NCBI GenBank assembly: GCA_038503075.1
Contig: JBCAML010000019.1
Span: 930,001-994,000, forward strand
Reading direction: 5' to 3'
Source: Gyromitra esculenta
Taxonomy: Eukaryota > Ascomycota > Pezizomycetes > Pezizales > Discinaceae
DNA length: 64,000 nucleotides
A program made the translations under genes and the position numbers. The notes beneath the pieces are model-generated. The model was not told where the DNA came from. It saw only the letters and a list, made by a program, of their open reading frames with translations, and searched no databases. Shown in pieces: positions 34,567 to 46,189 of this stretch; position 1 is the first letter of the stretch; each line of letters opens with the position of its first letter.

Positions 34567-36904
34567 ATTGACAAAAAACTATACTATAGAATCTAAGAGA
34601 ACGGTGAGAGAATGACCGAGAACGGAAAACGGCGTTGAGTCAAAGAGTGGAGGATAGGTGTCGTGAAGAGGTGTGTTGATCGATCGAGGTGTGGTGTGGT
34701 CCGGGGAAGTGTTGGAGAAAAGGTAAAGGGGTGCCAGGGTTACCGACCAGAGGACACATCTCGACTTTTCTGTGGCGTTAGAGCACGGCAGGGTTAGGTG
34801 TCCTTGCCATAACCACAACAGGAAATAATCTGGAAACCTGCACCTTTCTCACGGATACGGCCAATGATCCAGGCCAATTCGAAATCAAATTGTAATCAGC
34901 AGGTATGGAAGCTCTGAGGCCAGGATTCTCCCGTGGGAAATTAAGCTTGTTCCCAACAACACTGCTTGTGTGGCTGCCGCGAGTGGATGTGGCTGGACAC
35001 AAGGTTAAAGGTACTTGTATCAACATCGCAAATAAAGTATGTCCTTACCCGTATCGCTGATGGTTTAAGTGTCACGTCGAACTTAGCGAACGGATAAGAT
35101 AAATTATATGATGTCTAAGAATACACCTTATATATAACATTAATGCTAAGGGCCTGTCTTACGATAGTCTCATGGGTTATCATTCGATTAGCTTCTGGGT
35201 ACCAGTAGCTACGTAGTCGTCCGAATACCCAATAGGCGCTTGGGTTGCTATTGACTCGTCTGTTGTGGATCTAGTTCCTTTATTCAATTTATTTCTGATG
35301 TCATTTACAATCGCTGTTAGCCGTTACGTGGGGTGATTTTCGGTACTTAGACGCACTGGCAGGGGTTTCGTGTAGGAAAAGCGTGGTCTTTTGGCCCTTT
35401 GTTTCTGAGTTTTCCCTAAACCCACTGTGGCACTCATGCCATAGCAAGATAATTAGAGCTTCTCATAAGTTTGAAAGTTAAAATGATATCTTTGGGAGCA
35501 GGTAGCCGCAGGCAGGCATAAACTCGTGCTATATTTATGCCTCAACTTTGAGATTTATGAGTAGATACTGCTTATGTATACTACGTTCTAGTTTTCACTG
35601 CTAAGGGACATTGTTGTCAGTGTGCACGCATGGATCATGGCCATACTCCGATATCCTCCGAATTCCTAAACACGTAGTAGCGAAGAGACTTTAATGCCAT
35701 ATAGCCAACCCTTGCGCCAAATCGTCTGATGATGAGGAAAAGTATATTTTATTCACCTCTCTTACTAGTATCTCGTTCTCGTATTATGCTAAATATAGGA
35801 TATAACTGGTGAATGGGGAACGTGTTGGAGTTATGTCTTCGAACGTTAGCATGGTATAGCGATATCGAATACAGCTAGCACAAGAAAGCACTTCGATTTT
35901 CCCCAGTGTGTCACCCTGTATCCCGTTACTGAATACTTGTCATTCTGGGACGATCTTGTACTAATCTACGTCGGATATTTGCCAGCGGAAAGTATTGTTA
36001 CTGGTGATTATTAAAGCATTTCTTACCTTAGTACCTATAGTCTGACACAATCGCCACCGCCGAGTCATTGAAGGTTTGAAATCTGAAGATTGAGACTAGG
36101 AGTTAGGTACCTTAAAACCCTTTTCGTGGGGTACCAACTAACATCTTGGAGGTTGAACCATAACGAAGCGGTTGTCAACATTAACGTTGATTGACTGGCC
36201 TACTGGCCTACGTTCTTAGAATACTGCCAGTACAGTTACTAGAGTCTATACTGAAGTAGATGTAGGTTCAGGATTGTATCGCAAGAGACACAAAATTCCA
36301 TCGGACCACCAATCTCGGTAACTTTCAAATATCGTTAAATATACCCACTACAGACGCCGAATATCTGAGGCGACTTATTTTTGCGCGTCTGTGTTTTTGG
36401 CGGCGTTACTCGCTTTCGAGAACCAAACAGCCAACCAACCCACGCGGCGGCATCCCCAATTCCAAACTGTACCGAGATACTACACTTATCCCCAGGAACA
36501 TATTCTAAAACTCTATCCAAAGCGTAGTCAACAAACATTCCTACCCGGACGTTGACATTGGCGTGTTGTGTCCCCCCTCGACTAACTGGGAGGGGAGGGC
36601 AGGGTTAGCCCTAATCGTAGCAGTCCTAGCACATCCCCACATTTCCACCAACACGCGCCAGACACGGACGTGCGTGTGGGAATCAGCCCCAAAGGAAAAG
36701 TGACGACCAGCAAAGCAACCAACACCCCCCCGACCAACCCTCAACAACAGACGACAAACCGACGACCACCCCCCCCCCACAATAATAGTTCAATGTGAGT
36801 CTCCTCAGCGTTCCCTATTTTTTTTTAAAAAATTTGGAATTTTTTTCTAAATACCTTACCAGTTCACTTTCGCTAATATTTAATTTTTTTTGTTGCTATA
36901 CAGA
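34567..36904. other. Spacer without a supported gene
   Basis: About 2.3 kb, AT-rich in the middle and free of ORFs above 82 codons. The right 350 nt is the promoter and leader of the eL20 gene. I see no tRNA or repeat element that I can support. Confidence 0.55.
36795..36903 (+). other. Putative 5'-UTR intron of the eL20 gene
   Basis: A GTGAGT donor at 36795 and an acceptor TATACAG ending at 36903, with a poly-T stretch before it, delimit a likely leader intron. If both this and the next intron are spliced, the exon between them (36904-36908) is only 5 nt, containing the ATG and one base. Transcription might instead start inside this segment. Confidence 0.5.
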
Positions 36905-37907
36905 ATGGGTACGTTATTTCCGAGATATTGTTTTTTATTTCAATGATGCAACGGTAGTATGGAGGATGGAGATATAGAGAGAGTTGGGAGCTATGGACAT
37001 GATTGGCAGGAGAGAACAAAAGGAATGGAAATGGGGAGGAATTGTGTAAATGAGAGAAGGAAGGGGGGAGGGGATATTCTCTCTTGTCTTGGAATCTCCA
37101 ACTTCTCAATATCTTCATATCCATACTCCCGAACCTTCGGGCCAACGATATGATATGCGTATCGAGTCATGAGCAAATGATCGCTGACAAGCAGCCTCCA
37201 GGTCGCCTCCAAGAATACCAAGTCATCGGGCGCAAGCTCCCATCGGATGCCGATTCGACACCCAAGCTCTACCGTATGCGCCTGTTCGCCCCGAACTCGG
37301 TAGTCGCCAAGTCCCGCTTCTGGTACTTCCTCACAAAGCTCAGGAAGGTCAAGAAGACCAATGGTGAAATCGTGTCTTTGAACGAGGTACGGTGGCTTCT
37401 CTTTAGCGGTGGCTGTGTTTGGGGAGGGGGAGGTGGAATATTTTGAAACTGCGGGAGAAATATGGATTTTTGACAGTGTTTTGGGAGGATTATAGATCCA
37501 CGAGAAGCGACCCCTGAAAGTTAAGAACTTTGGTATCTGGATCCGTTACGACTCTCGCAGCGGTACCCACAACATGTACAAGGAATACCGCGAACTGTCC
37601 CGCACCGACGCAGTCGAGGCTCTCTACCAGGATATGGCCGCCAGGCATAGAGCCAGGTTCCGGTCGATCCACGTATGTTCCCCCCCAAATTCATCCTCTC
37701 CTCCCCTCCCCCCTCCAGTACGCTGACGGTTGCTTCCGCACAAAATAGATCCTCAAGGTTGTCGAACTCGAGAAGACTGCCGATGTCCGCCGCCCATACA
37801 TCAAGCAGCTTCTGACCAAGAACTTGAAGTTCCCGCTGCCGCACCGCGTGCCGAAGAGCTCTGCACAGAAGGTGTTTGTCTCCAAGAGACCCAGCACCTT
37901 CCACTAG
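36905..37907 (+). CDS. rpl20: 60S ribosomal protein eL20 (L18a)
   Basis: This is a large-subunit ribosomal protein. Exons are 36905-36908 (ATG plus G), 37202-37386, 37496-37672 and 37749-37907 (174 aa, normal length). The start M-G is joined across a 293-nt intron to [14 protein letters not shown]; the acceptor has a GCTGAC branch site close upstream. Conserved blocks are [69 protein letters not shown] and the C-terminal [15 protein letters not shown]. An alternative start at an in-frame upstream Met ([12 protein letters not shown]) would need no first intron. Homologues start directly before the RLxEYQVIGR block, however, so the split start is preferred. Confidence 0.94.
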
Positions 37908-39849
37908 ATATTCTTTCTTTTGTGTTTGGTGGGATGGGGGCTTTGGGAGGTTTGGGAGAGGGTTTTAAAATACTGTGAACATAAAACATTTGCGGGTAAA
38001 AAAATAAAAATACGGGGTTACCAAATAAAGTTTTAAAAGAATAAAAATAAAAATAAACTCTCAAGAATTGCTTGTTCAGTCGTCTTTGCGTGCGTGCGTG
38101 CGTGCGTACATATGCGAGAACAGGAATGAAGGTGCTTTAAGGGAGGAGTGGGATTATTTTTTTTAATTATATTTTTATATCTGTTCGGGATCACTCGTGA
38201 TGCATGTTTGTTTTTTTGTTTTTCCCCACGGAATTAAAAAAGCATTCAAGCCAAAAAAAAAAAACCACAAAAGAAATATCTAGAGCTCTGGAGGTTGCTG
38301 CCTGCACACAAGTGAAGGCGAGTTTTCCTAATGGGGTTTGGGTTGTTTCATGTCGCACGATGTATTGCGTTTCAGGATTTATTTCTGGCGCTGAGAATCC
38401 TCACGTGGTCTATTCTTTCGCCGAGAATCACCAAACGTCACGTCTGCCACGTCCTGAATGTCATATTTGTTAAAGCGAATACCCAGAAGTTTTCGTGATG
38501 GTCTGACGAAGTACCCCATCAGAGTACCTAGATATCACAGAACATCAGGTCCCCCAAACACTCCCCCCCTGGTGGCAGTGTAAGGTTATCCTTGTAGGAC
38601 TAAACTTGGCGAAAGACTGTGATCTACCTTGATTTTCACCGGATTTTTCCATTGCTTTCTGGGGGCGCTTCAAGGCCCAGAATACCACATGGCAAAGGAT
38701 CTCTCTATGTGCAAGAATATTTTCTTGTACCTCAACCACCACTTTTCCAGGCTTAAAAACTTCTGTGTACAATACCCTTATGATTGATAAAATGATCCTA
38801 TACTTACTTTTCAATCCATTATGACGGAGTTGGATAGTGGAGGTTACAATTCCCTGATTACGAAATTTTTTGGGTAATCGCTTTAGAATTAAACTCATGT
38901 GTTTATCATGTGATCGGAGATGGAATATCCCGACGAGGATAAATAGTTGTTCCGGGTCAGATAGAATGTTGTACCGGTACTAGCATGGATGGAATATTGT
39001 GCGGAGCATATAGTCTGTGGGACAGAGTACTGGGATGAACTTTCCTTAAGTACGATTATTGGGAGTAGTTTGGTTCATTATTAATTTACACTGTTATCTC
39101 TCATACCAGCTACTCTGTTTACCTCTTGCGCATCTTATTGTTTTATTAATATTTATTATTGGTTGTCTCTTTCCTTAGCCACCAACAGTTGAACCAAACT
39201 ATTTGTTATAGTTCGAATCGCACCTTCAGTAGCTCATTCTTCCTATTCTTTCGGTGCGCGTGTGCCCGGGTTTTTCTTACCTCTCTACCTTTCTCACATT
39301 CACTCGCAAATCCGGGGAACAGATAACAAATTTTCGAGTGAATATTGGATAGATCGAAGTAAGGAAACATAAATAGTATCTTGGGTTTGGGAATACACGT
39401 GGCTTTTACATACCTCCTTTCAATCCCTGGGAAGTTGACAGTAACGAATTGTGGTATTCATCTTTCCCGGCACTGCTTTCGTTTGGTTGACGGGGATGTA
39501 TGTACGCTACATGTAGGCCTTCATTGATTTCTAGAATTGTGGTTATAACGAAAGAGCCCTTGATAGAGAAATAAATTACAATGAGATGCGGAGAAAATAG
39601 GAAATCTTGAAACAATCATATCGAAGATCCAACCCACTAGTACAGAATAAATTGAAATAAATAAATAAAATGCTTTTCTTAGCACGGATTCAAATGGTCC
39701 CCGTTAGCAGACCCTCACATCTGTTAGACCTCTTGGAGTCAATTCATTTATTGAACGCCCATCTCTGTGGAGACCCTTTTTCGGGTATCCATATTCATAT
39801 CCTGTTTTACCTCTTTTAGAGCTATATCATTGCTGCCCTTTCGCCTAAT
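37908..39849. other. Spacer without a supported gene
   Basis: About 1.9 kb with the 3' flanks of eL20 (plus) and of the kinase-ankyrin gene (minus). There is a (TGCG)n tract at 38087-38107 and one TACATGTA at 39508. A 117-codon minus frame at 38545-38898 has no motif or typical codon pattern and is not called. Confidence 0.5.
38087..38107. repeat. (TGCG)5 microsatellite
   Basis: Tandem TGCG units lie 180 nt downstream of the eL20 stop codon. Confidence 0.85.
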
Positions 39850-41719
39850 TTAACTAATTCTGATGGCGCCACTTTCTTCTAGCAGCTTCACAATTTCGAC
39901 GTGCCCGTCCCATGCAGCCGCTTGGAGTGCTGTCCGACCGCCAAATATGGCTGGCTTGGCATTGACTTTGGCGCCGCTCTGCAGCAGCAGCTTCACAGCA
40001 TCGAGGTGCCCGCCCTCCGCAGCCGCTTGGAGTGCTGTCCGACCGCGATCCACGGCTGGCTTGGCATTGACCTCAGCACCACTCTGCAGCAGCAGCTTCA
40101 CAGTGTTGAGGTGTCCACCTTCCGCAGCCGCTTGCAGTGCTGTCCGACCGCTATTCCGGGCTGGCTCGGCATTGACTTCGGCTCCCTCTGCCAATAATAC
40201 TCTCACGGCGTTGGCGTGTCCACCTCTAGCCGCAGCCTGTAGGGCTGACCAGCCCAAAATCTTCATATTAATGTACTCCTTTAGGTGTGTAGACAGGAAA
40301 CTGATCAGCATCTCGAGAACTGGCGTAAACCCGTTCGTAGCGGCTCTATAGACTAAAGCGTCGATACCGTTAGACTGGATAAAGTCTTGGATATTCACGT
40401 TATGCTGCCGTTTAAATGCTGCCATCAATTCATTGGCGGCTTTGAGACTGAGTGACGATTCCAGCGACAAGACTTGAGCTTGTATGGTTTCAGGACTGTT
40501 TTCTGGAAAAAAGGTGTTAGGAAAGGCAAAAATCCACCTATGATTTAGACCATCCTTCGCAGACATTCTAGACTTGGGAAGGGCGACCAACAGGCCCTTC
40601 ACAAATTCTATCTCGCAGTCACTTGCTTGGGACTTCTGTAAACTCTCGATCGGAAGGTCGATTTTCCCTGCGCAGAATTGGGAAAAACGCTCCATGTTAA
40701 ATCCAGCTCTACCAGTGGTAGGTATACCTGATATGTTGGTCTCCATCATATCTTTATGCGACACAGCCCCCACAAACGGTAATTCCAAAGTCAAGATTTC
40801 GTGCACAAGGCAACCCAAGGACCACATATCCACCGCTTTGGAGTATCCATCTCGCGTGAGGGGCGGCCCGAAGCCCTGCAGTTCTGGGGCAATATAACCC
40901 TGAGTTCCACATGCCGTACGTAGCTGAGTGCCTATTGTGGATTTGGAAACCCCGAAATCGGCAAGCTTAACGCGAATCGGTGAAAGGGAAGCTACAAGGA
41001 CGTTCTGTAGCTACTTCAGCACATGCGAAGATGTGGATGGTTTTTTTTTTCTCTTTCTCAGAAGCAGAGGGCGAACCTGTGGTTTCAGATCGCGATGACA
41101 TATGTCTCTTTCGTGTAAGATAGCAAGCCCATCCAGAAGCTGCGCGGTTATCCCTTTGGCATGTAATTTTGCCCTTGGTCCAAAATCTCTGAGATATTTT
41201 CCTAGGTCGCCATACTCGACATATTCCATGGCAATAAACATGAATTCTTCGTCTTTATCTTCGTACCAACCAAAGAATTGTACGAATAGGTCTTGGTGCT
41301 AGGAGTTTACTATTAGCTCCAATATATGTAAAAGTCAGAGACCTTAGAAACAAAACACTCACGTCTCTGACAGATATTAAGGCGTGTAACTCGCGTTTAA
41401 TGTCAAAACCCTGAGATCTCAATAGCCGTGCATATATCTTCTTTACAGCCCTCAACTGTAGGGTCTTCTTCTCTTTTTCAAGATAAACTTGTCCTTGTCC
41501 TCCTGCACCAATCTCTTTCACCCGTTCCCACTTCTCCGTACCACCTAGCCCCGGCTCCCGCCCACTAGCGCTTCTTTTATGAACGACATATTTCTTGGAG
41601 ATTTCTGTTTCTAGCTTATACGTATGTAGATCGAGGTCGGGGGAGGAGGAGAGAGGGGTCGGGGGAGGGGTCGGGGTCGAGGATGAGGATGAGGAAAACG
41701 AATAGTATCTGGTTGCCAT
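39850..41719 (-). CDS. Protein kinase fused to C-terminal ankyrin repeats
   Basis: Three exons: 41719-41363, 41298-41077 and 41004-39850 (577 aa, all phase 0). The N-terminal 60 residues are Ser/Pro-rich. The kinase domain spans about 65-345: G-loop EIGAGGQGQVYLEKE (about 69-83), Lys in AVKKI (about 93), hinge AMEYVEYGDL, HRDLKPQN (187-194, split by intron 2), LADFGVSK (207-214) and YIAPELQG, then DMWSLGCLVHEIL. All catalytic residues are present, so it should be an active Ser/Thr kinase. A helical linker follows, and from about 440 there are four or five ankyrin units. Three are nearly identical 35-residue repeats (GRTALQAAAEGGHL, VKLLLQSGAEVNAKP). The architecture suggests a signalling or recognition protein in which the ankyrins sense a partner; the substrate is unknown. 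Confidence 0.9.
39914..40190 (-). repeat. 105-bp near-identical ankyrin-coding tandem repeats
   Basis: The plus-strand string GCAGCCGCTT recurs at 39914, 40019 and 40124, an exact 105-bp (35-codon) period, with high nucleotide identity between units. This internal similarity points to recent duplication or gene conversion inside the kinase-ankyrin gene. Confidence 0.85.
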
Positions 41720-42855
41720 ATGTTGTCAAGTGTGACGAAGGGTAGGGTGTTGTAAATAACGAGAGTACATGGAAGTTTAAAAAAGTGATGTGGATGGGTG
41801 TAGCACGAAGGTGTTGTCTAGTTGTCTCCGATTTCCTGGGCGAATCATATTATGCGCATCCAGGACCCCGCTTTTGTTACATGTTATTCCAAACCGATTA
41901 GGTAGGAATGCATTCCGTCAGGTCGACTTCATTGTGTATTCCCATCAGTATGCGTCGTTACTATTTTGTATTCAGATGACATTGCTGACTAGATAGTTGC
42001 TGGATGTAGACAGTGTAAATTTGTTTAGCTGAATGAACAAACTTGGTAGTACCAAGACTGGCGAAGTGAGTTTGTAGCCTTGCCAGCGGTGAAATCGATA
42101 CCTAGTTCAGCAGAGCCCCCGAGCAGCACATGTAGTACGGCATTGAATCTATAGCACAGTGGTTGATTCAAAAACGGGATATTGTGCTTACGGAAATAAG
42201 GCTGTGGTGCCTGGGCGTAGCCACAACACTTATCGCTGAGACGGATATATATCTTCAAAAATATTCGTACGGGGTGAGCTTGGGTGGGTGGACTTCGTGT
42301 CAGGACGTTGGAATTACCTCTATGGATAACTAAGGTACTACTCTACTAGGGGTAGGGGTATGACGATGGTACAGGTCTCACAGAACGGAAAATCCTGGCG
42401 TTCCATCTCCACACCCTACCCCTAGTACTTGGCTTTCGCTCTTTACCTATAGAGGCAATTCCAACGTCTTAGCGTGGCTGGGATGTCGGCGGGCTGCGGG
42501 CTGGTGGGTTGGCGCGAAAAATCCATGAATTATCCTGTGGGTATCTCGTAAAAATCTTGATTTTTTTTTTTTGACAGTGTCTTACATGGTTTGAAGGGTG
42601 CACTGGTCTTCCGGGATTGTCTAGACAACCATGAATTAATATTTTTAGGCTTGTGGATATTTTAGATATTCCAGTGTACCTATACGTGCTTCACCGTTGC
42701 ATGAGATAACAACAAGCTCTTGCACGTGACTCACCTGCTTTAGTTGAGCCGCATCCCCACCAAACGTCACTGCGGCCTAGGCGTGTTCCTCCAGACTTCC
42801 GAATATCACGAACAGCCATCCACGAACAATACCGCCGCATGAACAGCAACCCACC
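41720..42855. other. Divergent intergenic region between the kinase-ankyrin gene and csn12
   Basis: About 1.1 kb with both promoters and no supported ORF. It carries the foldback element at 42304-42468. The rest shows no notable structure. Confidence 0.5.
42304..42468. mobile_element. Foldback (MITE-like) element with nested inverted repeats
   Basis: The terminal arms 42304-42322 and 42450-42468 are inverted copies (GACGTTGGAATTACCTCTA against its complement, 18 of 19 matching). A second inner pair, 42344-42357 and 42414-42427, is a perfect 14-bp inverted repeat (TACTAGGGGTAGGG). The 165-bp non-coding unit resembles a MITE or solo foldback. No clear target-site duplication is seen. Confidence 0.65.
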
Positions 42856-44289
42856 ATGTCACCCCTCTAGTATGTCCTTCTGTCTTTTCACTTTAACACG
42901 GATTAGCTAACACCATCCAGCAAACAGTTCCGACACGCGCTGAAAACACAGAACGGCGAGCTCCTCGGCAACGTCTTCTCCCCATCGAATCCGGACATAC
43001 CCTCCTTTGCTTTCTCGACGAACCATGCACTCGTCCGTAAAGATGTCGAGTACGAACTCGGTAATATTGCGGCGATCAAGAATGAGAAAAGCAAGATTGC
43101 GTGGGTAGAGGCGTTTTGTGGGCTATGGAAGGTCGCGTATACACTAGAGAGGGACGAAGACGAGGGAGCATGGCAAAGGGCTTATGAGGGGCAGAAAGAG
43201 ACTATGCTGTGCGTTTTTTATACCCGCCCCATGTGTTGAAGGATTCTGTGGGGCTGATTTTTGAGGTGGTAGGGCGATTGTGAGGGGCTACCAGAATGGG
43301 CAATGGCCACATTGGACACTGCCGGTTATGTACATGGCTTGCAAGTACCTTAGGATAATTGCGATCAAGTCGGATGAAGATCTGAAGCGTCGAGGGTTGA
43401 AACCTGAGCACTTAGAGGATGCAGCCAGGCATATTAATAGGGCATTCACGCTATGCATCAGCGATCGGTATACGCTCCACCATTACGTTTCGTCCACTAG
43501 TGCCCAATTACTAACTTCACCAGTGCTCCTCTGGAGGAATCTCGCAAATGGGGTACCTACTACATCGTTAACCTCCTCTTCAAAACATACTTCAAACTCA
43601 ACGCCATAACCCTCTCCAAGAACATCCTCCGCGCCCTGCACGCCACCACCGGCGATATGCCTGCACTATCCCAGTTTCCAAATTCCCACATCGTCACGTT
43701 CAAATATTACGTCGGCGTCATTTCTTTCTTGGAGGAAGATTACACTAAAGCGGAGGAGAACCTTACTGCTGCCTTCTACCTCTGCCATCGGGACGCAATA
43801 CGAAATCAGGAGCTGATATTGACATATCTTATACCTACGCATCTCCTCACAACACACACCCTCCCAACCCCTGCCCTCCTTGCACGCTATCCACGCTTGC
43901 AAACTCTATTCGCGCCGCTGTGCACGACTATCAAATCTGGGAATCTCCGTGCTTTCGACGCTGCTCTTGCGTCTGGAGAAGCGGAGTTCGTGAAGCGGAG
44001 GATTTACCTAACGCTAGAGAGAGGTAGAGATATAGCGATGCGGAATCTGTTCCGCAAGGTGTATATATTCGGGGATAAGAACACAAGGATTCCCGTAAGG
44101 ACGTTTCAAGTGGCAATGGGATGTGCGGTAGATGGAGAAAAAGGCGAGCGCGTAGAAGTGGAGGGAGAGGAAGTTGAGTGTCTGTTGGCTGGGCTAGTAT
44201 ATAAAGGGTTGATTAAGGGATATATTTCGAGAGAGAAGCAGATGGTGGTGCTGAGTGGGAGTAAAGCTTTTCCGGGAACGGGAGTCTAA
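42856..44289 (+). CDS. csn12: PCI-domain protein Csn12 / Thp3-complex type
   Basis: This is a PCI-domain scaffold of the Csn12/Thp1/PCID2 family; the yeast protein associates with the signalosome and with the Thp3 splicing/transcription complex. Four exons: 42856-42869 (14 nt), 42921-43208, 43273-43467 and 43524-44289 (420 aa); phases fit. It begins [17 protein letters not shown]. Recognisable blocks are [55 protein letters not shown] and [22 protein letters not shown]. The C-terminal winged-helix part contains [20 protein letters not shown] and [19 protein letters not shown]. The signalosome link is known from family members, not from this sequence. The tiny first exon would be missed by length-filtered gene finding. 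Confidence 0.9.
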
Positions 44290-45736
44290 ATATTACGAGG
44301 AAAGAGGAATCAACGACTTGCTTTTGATGTATTATTGGAAATATTTGCTGTTGCGTTTTGTTTAGGGCATGCTTGTGAAAATATCTTTTTCGGGGTTTTT
44401 TTATTTTCCTTATTTTTTATTTTCCGCTGCTTCTTCTATCCTTACATACATCTAAGAAGATCTTAAGAGGGATTAGTAGTCCTGTGGCTGGAACCTAGAT
44501 GGAAATTACGGAAATGTGAATATGATTCCTTTACGATACCTGCTAGCTTATTTCTTTCCTAAATGTATTCCAGTTAAGCCATGGAATAAACTAGCAGAGC
44601 TACGTTTAACACGAGTGGTTACAAACGCTTCTAGAGCTGAATCTACCTATTGCCTACATCCTGACAGCTAATCCCCGTACTCTGTTGAGGGGGGAGAATA
44701 TCATTAATAGGGAGAATTAACCCCACATCTCTGCAACAGAAGACACCTAAACAAGACCCTAAGATCGCTCCAGTCTTGATGCTGACCGTAGGGCTCCCAC
44801 GCTCCGCTCCGCTCTGTGGCTTACAAGTACTAGGTATCTGCCCCCTCTCTCAGGGCTTTTTAGATATAAAAAAAACAATACCGGTAATAATAATTCTATT
44901 AAGCCCGACATGGGACTAAGCATTAAATACTGGCCCTGACACTAGCTAGTAGCCACGTGACTGCGCCCACCATCATTACAACTACAGTAAAATATTGTAT
45001 AATCTCGAAGTCAACGAAAAGGCCTGGGCCGAGACAACATGAAAATGCTGTACCACTACTGGCTGAGAGGACAGAATGGGTCTCTCTCTCTGCTGGTTGA
45101 ACTTGCAGCTTAGGACCTGTCTAGTTAGTGAGGACGTGATATCTTCTTGTTGTCTAAGCCTGGGCCATTTCGTTATTTTCGTTATTATACGATAGTGATA
45201 GTAAAGAAATGACTAGGCTCGTTCCCATACCATTTGTCATCTGTCACGTCTGTCACTTTTGGTGGCTGACCGCCGCTCTGGTGAGAAACGACGTGCGAGG
45301 CAACCACCACAAAATGGAACTGGGCAGTGGGCACACAAGGCTAAGAAATACAATGTCACCTAATAGGATGGGTGTAATACATCCACAGATACTCGGCTCC
45401 TGGCCAATCTTAGCCTGCCACACGGATATATAGTCGTTTTGTTTCCCCGGTTTCTGGAGATACTGACCTAGCCCGTCTCTCTTACAACTCACGCCGAAGG
45501 ACGAGGAGGTACTTCCGGGCAAGGTGTAGCACCCGCTGCTGGCCAAGGTATTTTCACAGAAAACTAACGACGTTGCATCGACTGATCTGGGATACTTGGG
45601 GACGAAGGACAGAAGGGAAGAGAATTGGTGAGTTGCACACACATGCACACACACACATCGTGGATGAAGTCAAGGGAATTGAAAAGGCTAATTTAATTTG
45701 AAGAATTGAAAAGGCAAACGACAAAGTGAATATCAA
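44290..45736. other. Spacer without a supported gene
   Basis: An AT-rich 3' flank of csn12 is followed by about 1.2 kb with no motif-bearing ORF. Minus-strand frames of 84-133 codons at 45253-45808 overlap each other and the coiled-coil ORF, and are not called. A (CA)n patch lies near 45639-45657. Confidence 0.5.
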
Positions 45737-46189
45737 ATGTTGTCCGGGCCACCCTCGGGACAGACTGGGGCAGCAGGACCTAGTACTAATCCGCCGCGCT
45801 TCGTGCAATCCCCGTCACTTCCACCTGCGTCCAATGCGGAGGTGACGAGACTCACGGCCGAGGCTGGACGCTTGACTGCGGAACTGGGCAGGGCGGGATC
45901 GGAGATCACAAGGCTGACGGCCGAGGTGGCACGCTTGACTGCCCTAATTAATACACAACCCTCACCCGGGGCTGTTCCATCGGTACATTCATGTCCCGCC
46001 ATCTCGGCTGCGAGTAGGGAGACATTGACGTCCATAACGGACGAGTTGGAGTCGGCGCGCAGTGGATCTGCTGCCTTTTTCGTTTGGCAGACCCCGGCTA
46101 TGGTTGGTCAGGGCGGGCGGAATAGTGACCACCTGTGGAGGTACGACAGCCAGATACGAGCGGTCATTACTAAGTTGAAGGCTCTGTGA
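45737..46189 (+). CDS. Hypothetical coiled-coil protein (150 aa)
   Basis: This intronless frame is MLSGPPSGQTGAAGPSTN..., a Pro/Ser-rich start of about 30 residues. Residues 33-70 form a regular coiled coil with repeated R-L-T-A-E heptad pieces (EVTRLTAEAGRLTAELG, EITRLTAEVARLTALI). A Ser-rich link and a short C-terminal domain ending YDSQIRAVITKLKAL follow. The nucleotide sequence of the heptads is itself repetitive. I do not recognise the family. The protein-like composition argues for a real or recently real gene. Its isolated position in a gene-poor segment means a transposon-derived fragment cannot be excluded. Confidence 0.45.
   Translation: MLSGPPSGQTGAAGPSTNPPRFVQSPSLPPASNAEVTRLTAEAGRLTAELGRAGSEITRLTAEVARLTALINTQPSPGAVPSVHSCPAISAASRETLTSITDELESARSGSAAFFVWQTPAMVGQGGRNSDHLWRYDSQIRAVITKLKAL

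Noticed and set aside
38545..38898. 117-codon minus-strand ORF downstream of eL20
   Set aside because: No recognisable domain and no gene-like context; too weak to call.
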